A DNA stretch of 64,000 nucleotides from DATBDM01 sp034664425 (GTDB lineage: Bacteria; Actinomycetota; Thermoleophilia; Solirubrobacterales; Solirubrobacteraceae): positions 1-64,000 of the forward strand of contig JAXDHR010000136.1 in NCBI GenBank assembly GCA_034664425.1, given 5' to 3'. Made by a program: the position numbers and the translations under genes. The notes under the pieces are model-generated. The model was given only the letters and a program-made list of their open reading frames with translations. It was not told where the DNA came from and made no database searches. Below, in pieces: positions 51,003 to 59,373 of this stretch (its first letter is position 1; the number at the start of each line of letters is the position of its first letter).

Positions 51003-51865
51003 GCGCGGGTGGCCCGCTGGGGGGAGTGGTGGCGGCCACCGTGACTCCGCTGCGCGACGGCGGGCAGGCGCTGGACCGGCCCGCGGTCGCCCGGCTGACG
51101 GAGTTCCTGCGCGAGGCCGGAGCCACCGGCGTGTTCGTCGCGGGCACGACGGGCGAAGGCCTGCTGCTCGACCTGCACGAGCGCATGGCGCTCGCCGAGC
51201 AGTTCCTCGAGGACGCCGGGGGGCTGCGCGTCGCGATCCACGCCGGCGCGCAGACCACGGCCGACGCGGTACGGCTCGCCGAGCATGCCCGCGACGCGGG
51301 CGCTGCTGCGGTTGCCGCGGTCGCTCCGCCGTTCTACCGCCTCGACGACGCGGAGCTCGCCGTCCACTTCGCAGCGGTCGCCGGCGCGTGCGCGCCCGTC
51401 CCGTTCTACCTCTACGAGTTCGCGGCGCGGGCGGGATACGCGATCCCGCCTCGCGTCGTCCGCGAGCTCCAGGACCGTGTGGGAAACCTCGCCGGCATGA
51501 AGGTCTCCGACCCCCAGCTCCAGGACGTGGAGGCGTACCTGCTGCCGGGGCTCGATCTCCTCGTCGGCTCGGAGGCGCTGATCCCGGACGCGCTCGCGCT
51601 CGGCGCGGTCGGCGCCGTCTCGGGGCTCGCCGCGGCGTTCCCTCGCACGGTCGTACGGGTGCTCGAGGGTGCCGAGCCGCCCCGCACGGTCGCGTCGCTG
51701 CGCGCCGCCCTCGCGCGCCATCCCTTCCAGGCCGCGCTCAAGACGGCGCTCGTGGACCAGGGTGTGCTGAGCGACGCGTCGGTGCGCGCCCCGCTGCGAG
51801 GGCTCACGGCTTCCGAGCGGAGCGCGCTCGCCGCGGACGATCTCGTGCGCAGCGCGCTGCGGTAG
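50999..51865 (+). CDS. Dihydrodipicolinate synthase/N-acetylneuraminate lyase family protein
   Basis: Class I aldolase-fold protein of 288 residues. Motifs: GVFVAGTTGEGLLLDLHERM (GTTGE near residue 42), Tyr in PVPFYLYEFAARAGY, and the Schiff-base lysine in VGNLAGMKVSDPQLQ near 165. In a catabolic setting this family covers 2-keto-3-deoxy sugar, hydroxyproline (HPCA deaminase) and related aldolases, rather than lysine biosynthesis. Coupled to the fusion gene by ATGA. Confidence 0.9.
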   Translation: MSAGGPLGGVVAATVTPLRDGGQALDRPAVARLTEFLREAGATGVFVAGTTGEGLLLDLHERMALAEQFLEDAGGLRVAIHAGAQTTADAVRLAEHARDAGAAAVAAVAPPFYRLDDAELAVHFAAVAGACAPVPFYLYEFAARAGYAIPPRVVRELQDRVGNLAGMKVSDPQLQDVEAYLLPGLDLLVGSEALIPDALALGAVGAVSGLAAAFPRTVVRVLEGAEPPRTVASLRAALARHPFQAALKTALVDQGVLSDASVRAPLRGLTASERSALAADDLVRSALR

Positions 51866-51907
51866 GCTCGGCGAGCGGTCGCGAATCGCGCCACCGCCGG
51901 CCTCGAG

Positions 51908-52666
51908 ATGCCCCTTCGCGCTGACCCGACCCCCTCCGCCGCGCCGTTCCGGCGGGTGCGCAAGGCCTACGAGCAGGTGGCCGACCAGCTGCGCGAGCTG
52001 ATCCTCACCGGGGAGCTCGAGCCGGGGGCGCGGCTGCCGACCGAGCAGAACCTCGCCCACGACTTCGGCGTCAGCCGGGCCACGGTACGCGAGGCCCTGC
52101 GGGTCCTGACGTCGCAGAACCTCGTGCGCACGGCCAAGGGCGCAGACGGTGGCAGCTACGTGAGTCGGCCGACCGTCGACCACGTCTCCGAGTTCCTGCG
52201 CGCGAACGTCGGACTGCTGAGCCGGACGAGCGCGCTCAGCCTGGAGGAATTCCTCGAGGCGCGCGAGCTGCTGGAGATCCCCGCGGCGCGGCTGGCGGCG
52301 AGCCGGCGCAGCGACGCCGACGTCGGTCAGCTCGCCGAGTCGATCCCCGCGGCGGCGGGCCGGCTGCGCGACGCCGAGCAGTTCTCCTACAACCGTGACT
52401 TCCACTCGGCGCTCGTGCACGTCAGCGGTAACGCGCTGCTGACCATCGCCACCCAGCCGATCTTCTCGGTGCTGCAGACCAGCCTCGCACGCTCGCCGCT
52501 ACGGCCGGCGGTGCACCGGCGGATCGCCGACGATCACCACCGGATCCTGCACGCGGTCCGGGCCGGTGATCCGGCGGCCGCCGGGGAGGAGATGCGTCGG
52601 CACCTCGACTACCTGCGCCCGCAGTACGAGCAGTCCTGGCGCTACACGCTGGAGCGCGCGAGCTAG
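51908..52666 (+). CDS. FadR-subfamily GntR transcriptional regulator (paralogue 2)
   Basis: Regulator of 252 residues beginning MPLRADPTPSAAPFRRVRKA. It shares with the protein at 36242-37024 the same opening RRVRKAYEQVADQLRELI, HTH FGVSRATVREALRVLTSQNL, a PTVDHVSEFL linker, LEEFLEARELLEIPAARLA, and NRDFHSALVHVSGNALLTIA. The near-identical recognition helix suggests the two bind similar DNA sites. It ends the fusion/lyase operon, with no operator copy of its own. Confidence 0.94.
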   Translation: MPLRADPTPSAAPFRRVRKAYEQVADQLRELILTGELEPGARLPTEQNLAHDFGVSRATVREALRVLTSQNLVRTAKGADGGSYVSRPTVDHVSEFLRANVGLLSRTSALSLEEFLEARELLEIPAARLAASRRSDADVGQLAESIPAAAGRLRDAEQFSYNRDFHSALVHVSGNALLTIATQPIFSVLQTSLARSPLRPAVHRRIADDHHRILHAVRAGDPAAAGEEMRRHLDYLRPQYEQSWRYTLERAS

Positions 52667-53235
52667 GTCGGAACTTCGCCGGGGTCGCGCATCGCATGGG
52701 CGGCGAAGCGCCGGCGCACCAGCGGCGGGTCGACGAACGGGCTCGGGCCTGGCCACGCCGGCTCGTCGATGCGCGCGAGGACCACGCCGGGCCGCTCGAT
52801 CGTCCGGACCGCCTCGGTGACCGCCGCGGGCGTGGCGGCCTCGATCGCGGCGACGCCGGGGAGCGCGGCCACGACCGGCGCGAACGCCTCGGCGGCGACG
52901 AGATCCTGACCGCCGGTGATCGAATAGCGTCCATCGTCGAGCACGAGCACCGTCAGGTTCGCGGGGCGCAGCCCGCTCAGCGTCCACAGCGAGCCGACGC
53001 CCATGAGCAGGTCGCCGTCGCCGATCACGGCCACCACGTCGCGATCGGGTCGGGCGTCGGCGACGCCCAGCGCTGCGGCGAGCCCGCAGCCCATGGCACC
53101 GCCGAGGTAGAGATGTGGACCGTCGTCGGTGGCGAGTCGCAGCGCGGAGGTCGCGGTGCCCAGCGACGACACGAAGAGCGCGTCTGGCGCCGCCGCCACC
53201 GCGCTCGCCACGGCCTCAGACGGCTTCACGGCCAC
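52663..53235 (-). CDS. ThDP-binding beta subunit, sulfopyruvate/phosphonopyruvate decarboxylase-like
   Basis: C-terminal pyrophosphate domain of a split ThDP decarboxylase, 190 residues. The ThDP-magnesium motif is VVAVIGDGDLLMGVGSLWTL followed by LVLDDGRYSITGGQ near residue 95, in the pattern of ComE and of the C-terminal half of phosphonopyruvate decarboxylase. The GTG start at 53235 overlaps the alpha-subunit end by 20 bp. It probably decarboxylates a 2-oxo acid to an aldehyde taken up by the upstream dehydrogenase. Confidence 0.85.
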   Translation of the reverse strand: MAVKPSEAVASAVAAAPDALFVSSLGTATSALRLATDDGPHLYLGGAMGCGLAAALGVADARPDRDVVAVIGDGDLLMGVGSLWTLSGLRPANLTVLVLDDGRYSITGGQDLVAAEAFAPVVAALPGVAAIEAATPAAVTEAVRTIERPGVVLARIDEPAWPGPSPFVDPPLVRRRFAAHAMRDPGEVPT

Positions 53236-53776
53236 CTCCCAGCTCGGGCTCGAGGATGACGGCGGCGCCCGTCCCGGTGCCGAAGCCCAGCTCGAGCGCC
53301 CCAGCGGTCGTCGCGCCTGCGCGATCCGGGTCGCTCACGGAGAAGGCCTGGATCCCGAGGGCGGCGAGCAGCGCCGGGGTGGCGCGTCCCATCGGCACCT
53401 GCGACGGATTGGTCTCGCCGAGCGTCCCGCGCATGGAGACGACCATCGGCACCCCGATCCCGTAGGGGAGGGCGAACGAGCCGAGCGCGTTGAGCGCGTT
53501 GCCGAGCCCGGAGCACTGCATGAGGACGACGGCGCGCCGTCCCGCCGCGCCGTGGCCGGCGGCGTAGGCGATGCACTCCTCCTCGCGGGTGAGCGCGCGG
53601 GTGCGCGGCCCATCGTCGCCGAGCGCGCCGACGATCCCGCGCAGCCGCGCGTCGGGCACGTAGGCGATCGTGTCGACGCCGGCCTCGCGCAGGGCGCCGG
53701 CGACGGCGCGCTGCCAGTCCAGCGCCGGGGGGGCGGCGGGCGCGGCGGCACGCCTGGTGGTCGTGGTGGTGGTCAT
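53216..53776 (-). CDS. ThDP-binding alpha subunit, sulfopyruvate/phosphonopyruvate decarboxylase-like
   Basis: N-terminal pyrimidine domain of the split decarboxylase, 186 residues. After a Thr/Ala-rich start come REAGVDTIAYVPDARLRGIV and the activating Glu in TREEECIAYAAGHGAAGRRA near residue 66; LMQCSGLGNALNALGSFALP is shared with ComD. Located between the aldehyde dehydrogenase and the beta subunit, all on the minus strand with gaps under 40 bp. Confidence 0.85.
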   Translation of the reverse strand: MTTTTTTRRAAAPAAPPALDWQRAVAGALREAGVDTIAYVPDARLRGIVGALGDDGPRTRALTREEECIAYAAGHGAAGRRAVVLMQCSGLGNALNALGSFALPYGIGVPMVVSMRGTLGETNPSQVPMGRATPALLAALGIQAFSVSDPDRAGATTAGALELGFGTGTGAAVILEPELGGGREAV

Positions 53777-53811
53777 TGTGGCTCCATGGCGTGAGTCGGC
53801 GCTCGCGCCCC

Positions 53812-55359
53812 TCAGAGCTTGAGCACGAACGGATCCTGAATCTCCTCGCCGAGCTCGCACCAGACGCTCTTGGTCTGGAGGTACTCCGCGATGGCCTCGG
53901 CGCCGTTGGCGCGGCCGACGCCGCTGTCCTTGTAGCCGCCGAAGGGCGAGTTGAACGCCAGCGCCCGGTAGACGTTGATCCAGACCGTGCCGGCGTCGAG
54001 GCCGCGGGCCATCCGGTGCGCGCGCTTGACATCGCGCGTCCACACGCCCGCGGCCAGGCCGTACCGGGAGTCGTTGGCGAGTTCGATCGCCTCCGCCTCG
54101 CCCGTGAACGGCACGACGGCGAGGACGGGCCCGAAGATCTCGTCCTGGCAGACGGCGGCGCCGTTGCCGACGCCGGTGAGGATGGTCGGCTCGTAGAAGA
54201 GCCCCTCCGGCAGGCTCGGCACCGAGCCGCGGCGCCCCCCGGTCAGGACGCGGGCGCCGCCCTCGCGCGCGGCCTCGACCGTCGCCTCGATCCGCTGCAG
54301 CTGGGCCTGCGTGGCGACGGGTCCCATCTGCGTCTCGGGATCCATCGGGTCGCCTAGGCGGATCGCGGCGGCGCGCCGCGCGAGCCGCTCAAGGAGCTCA
54401 TCGTGGATTTCGCGCTCGACGAGCAGCCGCGAGCCCGCGATGCAGGTCTGGCCGCCGGCAGCGAAGATGCCCGCCAGGATGCCGGCCTCCGCGGCGTCGA
54501 GCTCGGCGTCGGCGAACACGATGTTCGGGCTCTTGCCTCCCAGCTCGAGCGTGTAGCGGCCGAGGCGCGCGCCGACCGCCTGGGCGATGGCGCGACCCGC
54601 GCGGTCGCCGCCGGTGAAGGCGAGCTTGGCCACGTCCGGGTGCGCGGCGAGCGCCTCCCCGGCCTCGCGTCCGCCCGTGACGACGTTGATCACCCCGCGA
54701 GGGATGCCGGCCTCCTCGGCGAGGAGCGCGACGTCGAGCAGCGACGCCGGCGTGAACTCCGACGGCTTGACGACGACGGTGTTGCCGGCCGCGAGGGCGG
54801 GCGCGATCGCCATCGTGGTCAGGAGCAGCGGGGAGTTCCAGGGCGTGATCGCGCCGACAACGCCGAGGGGCTCACGGACGGTGTAGTTGAGGACGCTCTG
54901 CCGGTCCAGCGGGACCACGCGGCCCTCGACCTTGTCCGCGAGGCCGCCGAAGTAGTACAGCCACTCGGGGACCATGCGCATCTGGGCGAGCATCTCGCGC
55001 AGCAGCTTGCCGTTCTGGGTGCTCTCGACCGCCGCGAGCTCGTCCGCGTGCTCGGCGATCCGATCGGCGAAGCGCATGAGCAGCCGCCCGCGCCGCGTCG
55101 GCGACAACCCGCGCCAGGAGCGGTCCTCGAACGCCGCGCGCGCCGCGGCGACCGCGTCGCCGACGTCGGTGGCGCCGGCCTCGGCGAACTCGGCCCACGC
55201 CTCGCCCGTGGTCGGGTTGCGCGACTCGAAGGTCAGTCCCGAACGCGCCTCCAGTCGCGCTCCCGCGATGTGCAGTCCGAACCGCCGCGGGCTCCCGTCG
55301 GGCGTCCGGGCCCAGCTCGGCTCGGGCCGTGACCCGGTGCGTGTCGACGGCGTCGTCAT
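53812..55359 (-). CDS. NAD(P)-dependent aldehyde dehydrogenase
   Basis: ALDH superfamily enzyme of 515 residues. Catalytic Cys306 in AGGQTCIAGSR, Glu272 in YTLELGGKSPNIVF, Rossmann region VKLAFTGGDRAGRAI-like (LAFTGGDRAGRAI), and the conserved PWNSPLLLTTMAIAPALAAG. It likely oxidises the aldehyde from the decarboxylase or from the phospho-lyase to an acid. A promoter with a FadR-type site in its spacer lies immediately upstream. Confidence 0.95.
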   Translation of the reverse strand: MTTPSTRTGSRPEPSWARTPDGSPRRFGLHIAGARLEARSGLTFESRNPTTGEAWAEFAEAGATDVGDAVAAARAAFEDRSWRGLSPTRRGRLLMRFADRIAEHADELAAVESTQNGKLLREMLAQMRMVPEWLYYFGGLADKVEGRVVPLDRQSVLNYTVREPLGVVGAITPWNSPLLLTTMAIAPALAAGNTVVVKPSEFTPASLLDVALLAEEAGIPRGVINVVTGGREAGEALAAHPDVAKLAFTGGDRAGRAIAQAVGARLGRYTLELGGKSPNIVFADAELDAAEAGILAGIFAAGGQTCIAGSRLLVEREIHDELLERLARRAAAIRLGDPMDPETQMGPVATQAQLQRIEATVEAAREGGARVLTGGRRGSVPSLPEGLFYEPTILTGVGNGAAVCQDEIFGPVLAVVPFTGEAEAIELANDSRYGLAAGVWTRDVKRAHRMARGLDAGTVWINVYRALAFNSPFGGYKDSGVGRANGAEAIAEYLQTKSVWCELGEEIQDPFVLKL

Positions 55360-55366
55360 GGCGCGG

Positions 55367-55396
55367 AGGATAGATGTCAGGCATTGGCGGCGTCAA
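55367..55396 (-). promoter_or_regulatory. Promoter of the aldehyde dehydrogenase operon with FadR-type operator (site 5) in the spacer
   Basis: On the minus strand TTGACG (55396-55391), an 18-base spacer and TATCCT (55372-55367) form a good sigma-70-like promoter. The operator copy ATGTCAGGCAT (55374-55384) occupies the spacer, so a bound regulator would block polymerase. The ATG is 8 bp downstream of the -10 box, so the transcript would be nearly leaderless, common in actinobacteria. Confidence 0.65.
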
Positions 55397-55500
55397 CGAG
55401 TTGCGCAACGGCCGGCGTGTCGCCCGCTGTTGCGCTTGCGGATACGCTGAGCCCCAGAAACTGTGCGTGGCCACAGGGCTCGGGGACGGAGGAGGCAGCG

Positions 55501-55511
55501 ATGTCAGACGT
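55501..55511. promoter_or_regulatory. FadR-type operator, site 6
   Basis: ATGTCAGACGT, 25 bp before the CoA-transferase ATG and 127 bp from site 5 in the same divergent region. It is close to the reverse complement form of site 4. Confidence 0.65.
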
Positions 55512-55535
55512 TTGCAACGCGACGGGAGGGGCGGC

Positions 55536-56756
55536 ATGACGCTGCCGTTCGAGGACATCCGCGTGATCTCGGTCGAGCAGTTCGGGGCGGGCCCCTGGGC
55601 CACGATGCAGCTCGCCGATCTGGGCGCGGAGGTGATCAAGATCGAGGACCCGAGCGTCCGCGGCGACGTCGGCCGCTACGTGCCGCCGTTCCAGGAGCAG
55701 GAGGACTCGTTGTTCTTCGAGACCTTCAACCGCGGCAAGCGCAGCGTGTCGCTCGACCTGCGCCGGCCCGAGGCCCGCGAGGTGCTCGAGGACCTGGTGC
55801 GCGGGTCGGACGCGCTCTATTCCAACCTGCGTGGCGACCAGCCCGCCAAGCTGCGGCTGCGCTTCGACGACCTCAAGGCGGTCAACCCCCGGATCGTCTG
55901 CTGCTCGCTGTCCGGCTTCGGGATGACCGGCCCGCGGGCCGCCGAGGGCGGCTACGACTACGTGATGCAGGGGCTGGCGGGCTGGATGAGCCTGACCGGC
56001 GAGCCCGGCGGGCCGCCCACCAAGAGCGGGCTCTCGCTCGTCGACCTCTCCGCGGGCTACGTGTCGGCGCTGGCGATCGTGGCCGGCATCTGGCGCGCGC
56101 GCCGCGACGGCGTGGGCTGCGACTGCGACATCTCGCTGTTCGAGACCGCGCTGGCGGAGCTCATGTACGTCGGCACGTGGGCGGCGACGGCGCGCTACCA
56201 GCCGCCGCGCCGGAGCAACTCCGGCCATCCGTCGATCGTGCCCTTCCAGAACTTCGCCACCGCCGACGGCTGGATCGTCGTCGCCTGCCCGAAGGAGCGC
56301 TTCTGGCGGCAGCTATGCGGCGTGCTCGGGCGGCCCGACCTCGCCGGCGACGAGCGCTACCGCGACTTCGCGGCCCGCGACCGCAACCGCGGCGAGCTGC
56401 TCGATGTCCTCGACGAGGCGTTCGCCTCGCAGCCCACGGGCCACTGGATCGCGACGCTCGGAGCGGCAGGGGTGCCGTGCGCACCCGTCAACGACGTCCT
56501 CGACGCGCTCGACGACCCGCAGGCCAAGGCGCGTGGAGCAGTGGTCGAGGCGGCGCACGAGCGCTTCGGCGTCGTGCGCACGATCGCCTCGCCGCTGCGC
56601 GTGGGCCCGGACCGGCGCGAGCCGGTGCGGGCGCCCCGGCGCGGCGAGCACACCGCGACCTCCCTGGCCGAGATCTGCGGCTACTCCCCCGAGCGGATCG
56701 CGGAGCTCGCCCGCGCCGGCGCCTTCGGCGACGCGGAGGTCGCGGTGTCGGCCTAG
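55536..56756 (+). CDS. CaiB/BaiF family (class III) CoA-transferase
   Basis: CoA-transferase of 406 residues from MTLPFEDIRVISVEQFGAGP, preceded by GGGAGGGG. Typical features: ATMQLADLGAEVIKIEDPSV, VVCCSLSGFG-type motif (IVCCSLSGFGMTGP), GYDYVMQGLAGWMSLTGEPG with the candidate catalytic Asp, and GVPCAPVNDVLDALDDPQAK. First gene of a five-gene unit ending with mesaconyl-CoA hydratase, so mesaconate or a related C5 acid is the likely acyl acceptor. Confidence 0.92.
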   Translation: MTLPFEDIRVISVEQFGAGPWATMQLADLGAEVIKIEDPSVRGDVGRYVPPFQEQEDSLFFETFNRGKRSVSLDLRRPEAREVLEDLVRGSDALYSNLRGDQPAKLRLRFDDLKAVNPRIVCCSLSGFGMTGPRAAEGGYDYVMQGLAGWMSLTGEPGGPPTKSGLSLVDLSAGYVSALAIVAGIWRARRDGVGCDCDISLFETALAELMYVGTWAATARYQPPRRSNSGHPSIVPFQNFATADGWIVVACPKERFWRQLCGVLGRPDLAGDERYRDFAARDRNRGELLDVLDEAFASQPTGHWIATLGAAGVPCAPVNDVLDALDDPQAKARGAVVEAAHERFGVVRTIASPLRVGPDRREPVRAPRRGEHTATSLAEICGYSPERIAELARAGAFGDAEVAVSA

Positions 56757-56780
56757 CTTGGCCGGCCAGGTTCCCGCCGA

Positions 56781-56791
56781 TTGTCTGACTT
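56781..56791. promoter_or_regulatory. FadR-type operator, site 7
   Basis: TTGTCTGACTT, in the 63-bp gap between the CoA-transferase and the acyl-CoA dehydrogenase, 28 bp before the preferred ATG. It overlaps an in-frame TTG that an ORF finder would take as start. Confidence 0.6.
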
Positions 56792-56819
56792 ATCACGTAG
56801 ACTCGATCCCGCCGCCGTC

Positions 56820-57998
56820 ATGCTCGAGCCGGACGCCATTCCCAAGCTGCCAGTCGCCGAGGACATCGCGGCCGTGCGTGCCGCCGTCCGCGAGCTGTGC
56901 GCGGGCTTCGACGGCGCCTACTGGCGTGGTCTGGAGCCCGACCGCTATCCGCACGAGTTCGTCGACGCGCTGACACGCCACGGCTGGCTGGCGGCGCTGA
57001 TCCCGGAGCAGTACGGAGGCGCTGGGCTCGGGCTCTCGATGGCGAGCGTCGTGCTCGAGGAGATCAACGCCTCCGGCGGCAATGCGGCGGCCTGCCACGC
57101 GCAGATGTACACCATGGGAACGCTGCTGCGCCATGGCAGCGAGGAGCAGAAGGCGCGCTACCTGCCGGCGATCGCCGCCGGCGAGCTGCGCCTGCAGGCC
57201 TTCGCCGTCACGGAGCCGGAGGCGGGCTCGGACACCACCAGGATCTCGACCTCGGCCCGGCGGACCGCCGGCGGCTACGTGCTGCGGGGCCAGAAGGTGT
57301 TCACCTCCAGGGCGCTGCACTCGGACCTGATGATCCTGCTGGCCCGCACGACGCCGCTGGACGAGGTGACGCGGCGCTCGGACGGGCTCTCGATCTTCCT
57401 GATCGACATGCGCGACGCCGGCGAGGCGCTGAGCATCCGGCCGATCAGCACGATGATGAACCACGGGACCACGGAGGTCTTCCTCGACGATCTCGAGGTG
57501 CCGGCGGACGCGCTCGTGGGCGACGAGGGGAGGGGCTTCCGCTACATCCTGGACGGCCTCAACGCCGAGCGGGTGCTGATCGCGGCGGAGTGCGTCGGCG
57601 ACGGCCGCTGGTTCGTCGCCAAGGCGAGCGCCTACGCGACCGGCCGCACCGTCTTCGATCGGCCGATCGGCGCCAACCAGGCGGTCCAGTTCCCGATCGC
57701 CCGCGCCCACGTCGCCGTCGAGGCCGCCGATCTCATGCGCCAGAAGGCCGCTGCGCTCTTCGATGCCGGCGCGCCCTGCGGCGCCGAGGCGAACATGGCC
57801 AAGCTGCTCGCCTCGGAGGCGTCGTGGCAGGCGGCGAACGCGTGCCTTGACGCGCACGGCGGCTGGGGCTTCGCCACCGAGTACGACGTGGAGCGCAAGT
57901 TCCGCGAAACGCGCCTCTACCAGACCGCGCCCGTCGCCAACCCACTGGTCCTGGGCTACGTCGGCCACCACGTCCTGGGGATGCCGCGGTCCTACTGA
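56820..57998 (+). CDS. Acyl-CoA dehydrogenase
   Basis: FAD-dependent dehydrogenase of 392 residues from ATG 56820; the in-frame TTG at 56781 would overlap an operator. Motifs: PEQYGGAGLGLSMASVVLEE, LQAFAVTEPEAGSDTTRIST, GVGDEGRGFRYI-like DEGRGFRYILDGLNAERVL and DAHGGWGFATEYDVERKFRE. Where most family members have the catalytic YEGT glutamate, this one reads TRLYQTAPVANPLVLGYVGH, a variant subgroup. In this operon it could make an enoyl-CoA such as mesaconyl-CoA from methylsuccinyl-CoA. Confidence 0.92.
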   Translation: MLEPDAIPKLPVAEDIAAVRAAVRELCAGFDGAYWRGLEPDRYPHEFVDALTRHGWLAALIPEQYGGAGLGLSMASVVLEEINASGGNAAACHAQMYTMGTLLRHGSEEQKARYLPAIAAGELRLQAFAVTEPEAGSDTTRISTSARRTAGGYVLRGQKVFTSRALHSDLMILLARTTPLDEVTRRSDGLSIFLIDMRDAGEALSIRPISTMMNHGTTEVFLDDLEVPADALVGDEGRGFRYILDGLNAERVLIAAECVGDGRWFVAKASAYATGRTVFDRPIGANQAVQFPIARAHVAVEAADLMRQKAAALFDAGAPCGAEANMAKLLASEASWQAANACLDAHGGWGFATEYDVERKFRETRLYQTAPVANPLVLGYVGHHVLGMPRSY

Positions 57999-58020
57999 CC
58001 GCGGTCGACGGCGAGTTCCC

Positions 58021-59373
58021 ATGACGTCCGCCAGCGAGCCTGAGACCGATGGCGCGGCCGAGCAGGCCGCGTGGCTCGAGCGCGATCACGAGAGCGTCGG
58101 GCAGTCGCCCTACGCACCGCCGCTCGTGATCGAGCGGGGCCGCGGCTGCCAGCTCTGGGACCTGGCCGGCACGCGCTACCTCGACTTCGAGGCCGGCCAG
58201 TTCTGCATGAGCACGGGCCACTCGCACCCACGCGTCGCGGCCGCGATGCGGGCGCAGATGGCCGAGCTCATGCAGATCGGCAACCGCTTCACCAACCGGC
58301 CACGGATCCTCCTCGGCGAGCGGCTCGCCACCATCTCCGGCCTCGAGCGCGCGCGAACCTTCTTCTGCAGCACCGGGTCCGAGGCCAACGAGACGGCTCT
58401 GCGGATCGCCAAGCTGACGACGGGCCGCTTCGAGGTGGTCGCGGTGGCGCGCGGCTACCACGGCCGAACTGCCAGCGCGTTCGGGCTGTCCTCGTCGGCG
58501 CGGCGGATGCGGCGCGGCTACGGGCCGGCCGCTCCCGGCCTGGCCTACGCGGCGCCGCCGTACGCCTACCGCTGCGCCTTCGCCTGCGACGGCGAGTGCG
58601 ACGCCGCCTGCTGGCGCCACTCGGTCGAGATGCTGGATCGAGCCACGTCGGGCGAGCCGGCGGCCGTGGTCGTCGAGTTCGTCATGGGCGCCGGCGGCAT
58701 CATCCCGGTCTCTCGCACGTGGGCCCGGGCGGTCCGGGCCTGGTGCGACGAGCGCGGCGCGCTCCTGATCGCGGACGAGGCGCTCACCGGCATCGGCAGG
58801 ACGGGAACCTGGTTCGCCTTCGAGCACACCGGGGTGCGCCCCGACCTCGTCGTCACGTCGAAGGCGCTCGGCGGCGGGGTGCCCGCCGCGGCGGTCATCG
58901 CCTCCAGCGCCGTGGCCGAGGAGGCGATCAGGCGAGGCTTCGTCCAGGCCGCCTCGCACCAGGGCGACCCCTTCCAGTGCGCCACCGCCCTGGCCAACAT
59001 CGACGTCATCGAGGTCGAGGACCTGCTCGGCAACGCGGCGACCCAGGGCCGGCTGCTCGGGACCCGGCTGCAGGAGCTCGTGCAGCGCCATCCGATCGCC
59101 GGGGAGGCCCGCGGTATCGGGCTGATCCACGGTCTCGAGATCATCGACTCAGACGCCGGCGAGGCGCCCGAGCTTGCCGCGGAGGTGTGCATCGAGTGCC
59201 TGGAGCGCGGCCTGATCGTGGGCGGCCTGCGCCCCGGCATCCGTGAGGGCAACGTGCTGCGGCTCGCGCCGCCGCTCGTGGTGACCACCGAGGAGATGCT
59301 CGAGGCCCTGGCGATCCTCGACGCGGCCCTGGATGCCGTCGGCTCCCGCCGCGCGGAGGCGTCGCGCCCGTGA
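58021..59373 (+). CDS. Class III aminotransferase
   Basis: PLP enzyme of 450 residues similar to 4-aminobutyrate and 2,2-dialkylglycine-type aminotransferases. Features: GTRYLDFEAGQFCMSTGHSH, FFCSTGSEANETALRIAKLT, the Cys-rich AYRCAFACDGECDAACW insertion common in this subgroup, Asp in ALLIADEALTGIGRTGTWFA and PLP Lys in LVVTSKALGGGVPAAAV. Its stop overlaps the methylaspartate ammonia-lyase GTG. Probably removes an amino group from the pathway substrate. Confidence 0.9.
   Translation: MTSASEPETDGAAEQAAWLERDHESVGQSPYAPPLVIERGRGCQLWDLAGTRYLDFEAGQFCMSTGHSHPRVAAAMRAQMAELMQIGNRFTNRPRILLGERLATISGLERARTFFCSTGSEANETALRIAKLTTGRFEVVAVARGYHGRTASAFGLSSSARRMRRGYGPAAPGLAYAAPPYAYRCAFACDGECDAACWRHSVEMLDRATSGEPAAVVVEFVMGAGGIIPVSRTWARAVRAWCDERGALLIADEALTGIGRTGTWFAFEHTGVRPDLVVTSKALGGGVPAAAVIASSAVAEEAIRRGFVQAASHQGDPFQCATALANIDVIEVEDLLGNAATQGRLLGTRLQELVQRHPIAGEARGIGLIHGLEIIDSDAGEAPELAAEVCIECLERGLIVGGLRPGIREGNVLRLAPPLVVTTEEMLEALAILDAALDAVGSRRAEASRP

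Noticed and set aside
56781..56819. TTG start adding 13 residues to the acyl-CoA dehydrogenase
   Set aside because: The TTG lies inside an operator copy and the extension is not family-like; ATG 56820 fits better.
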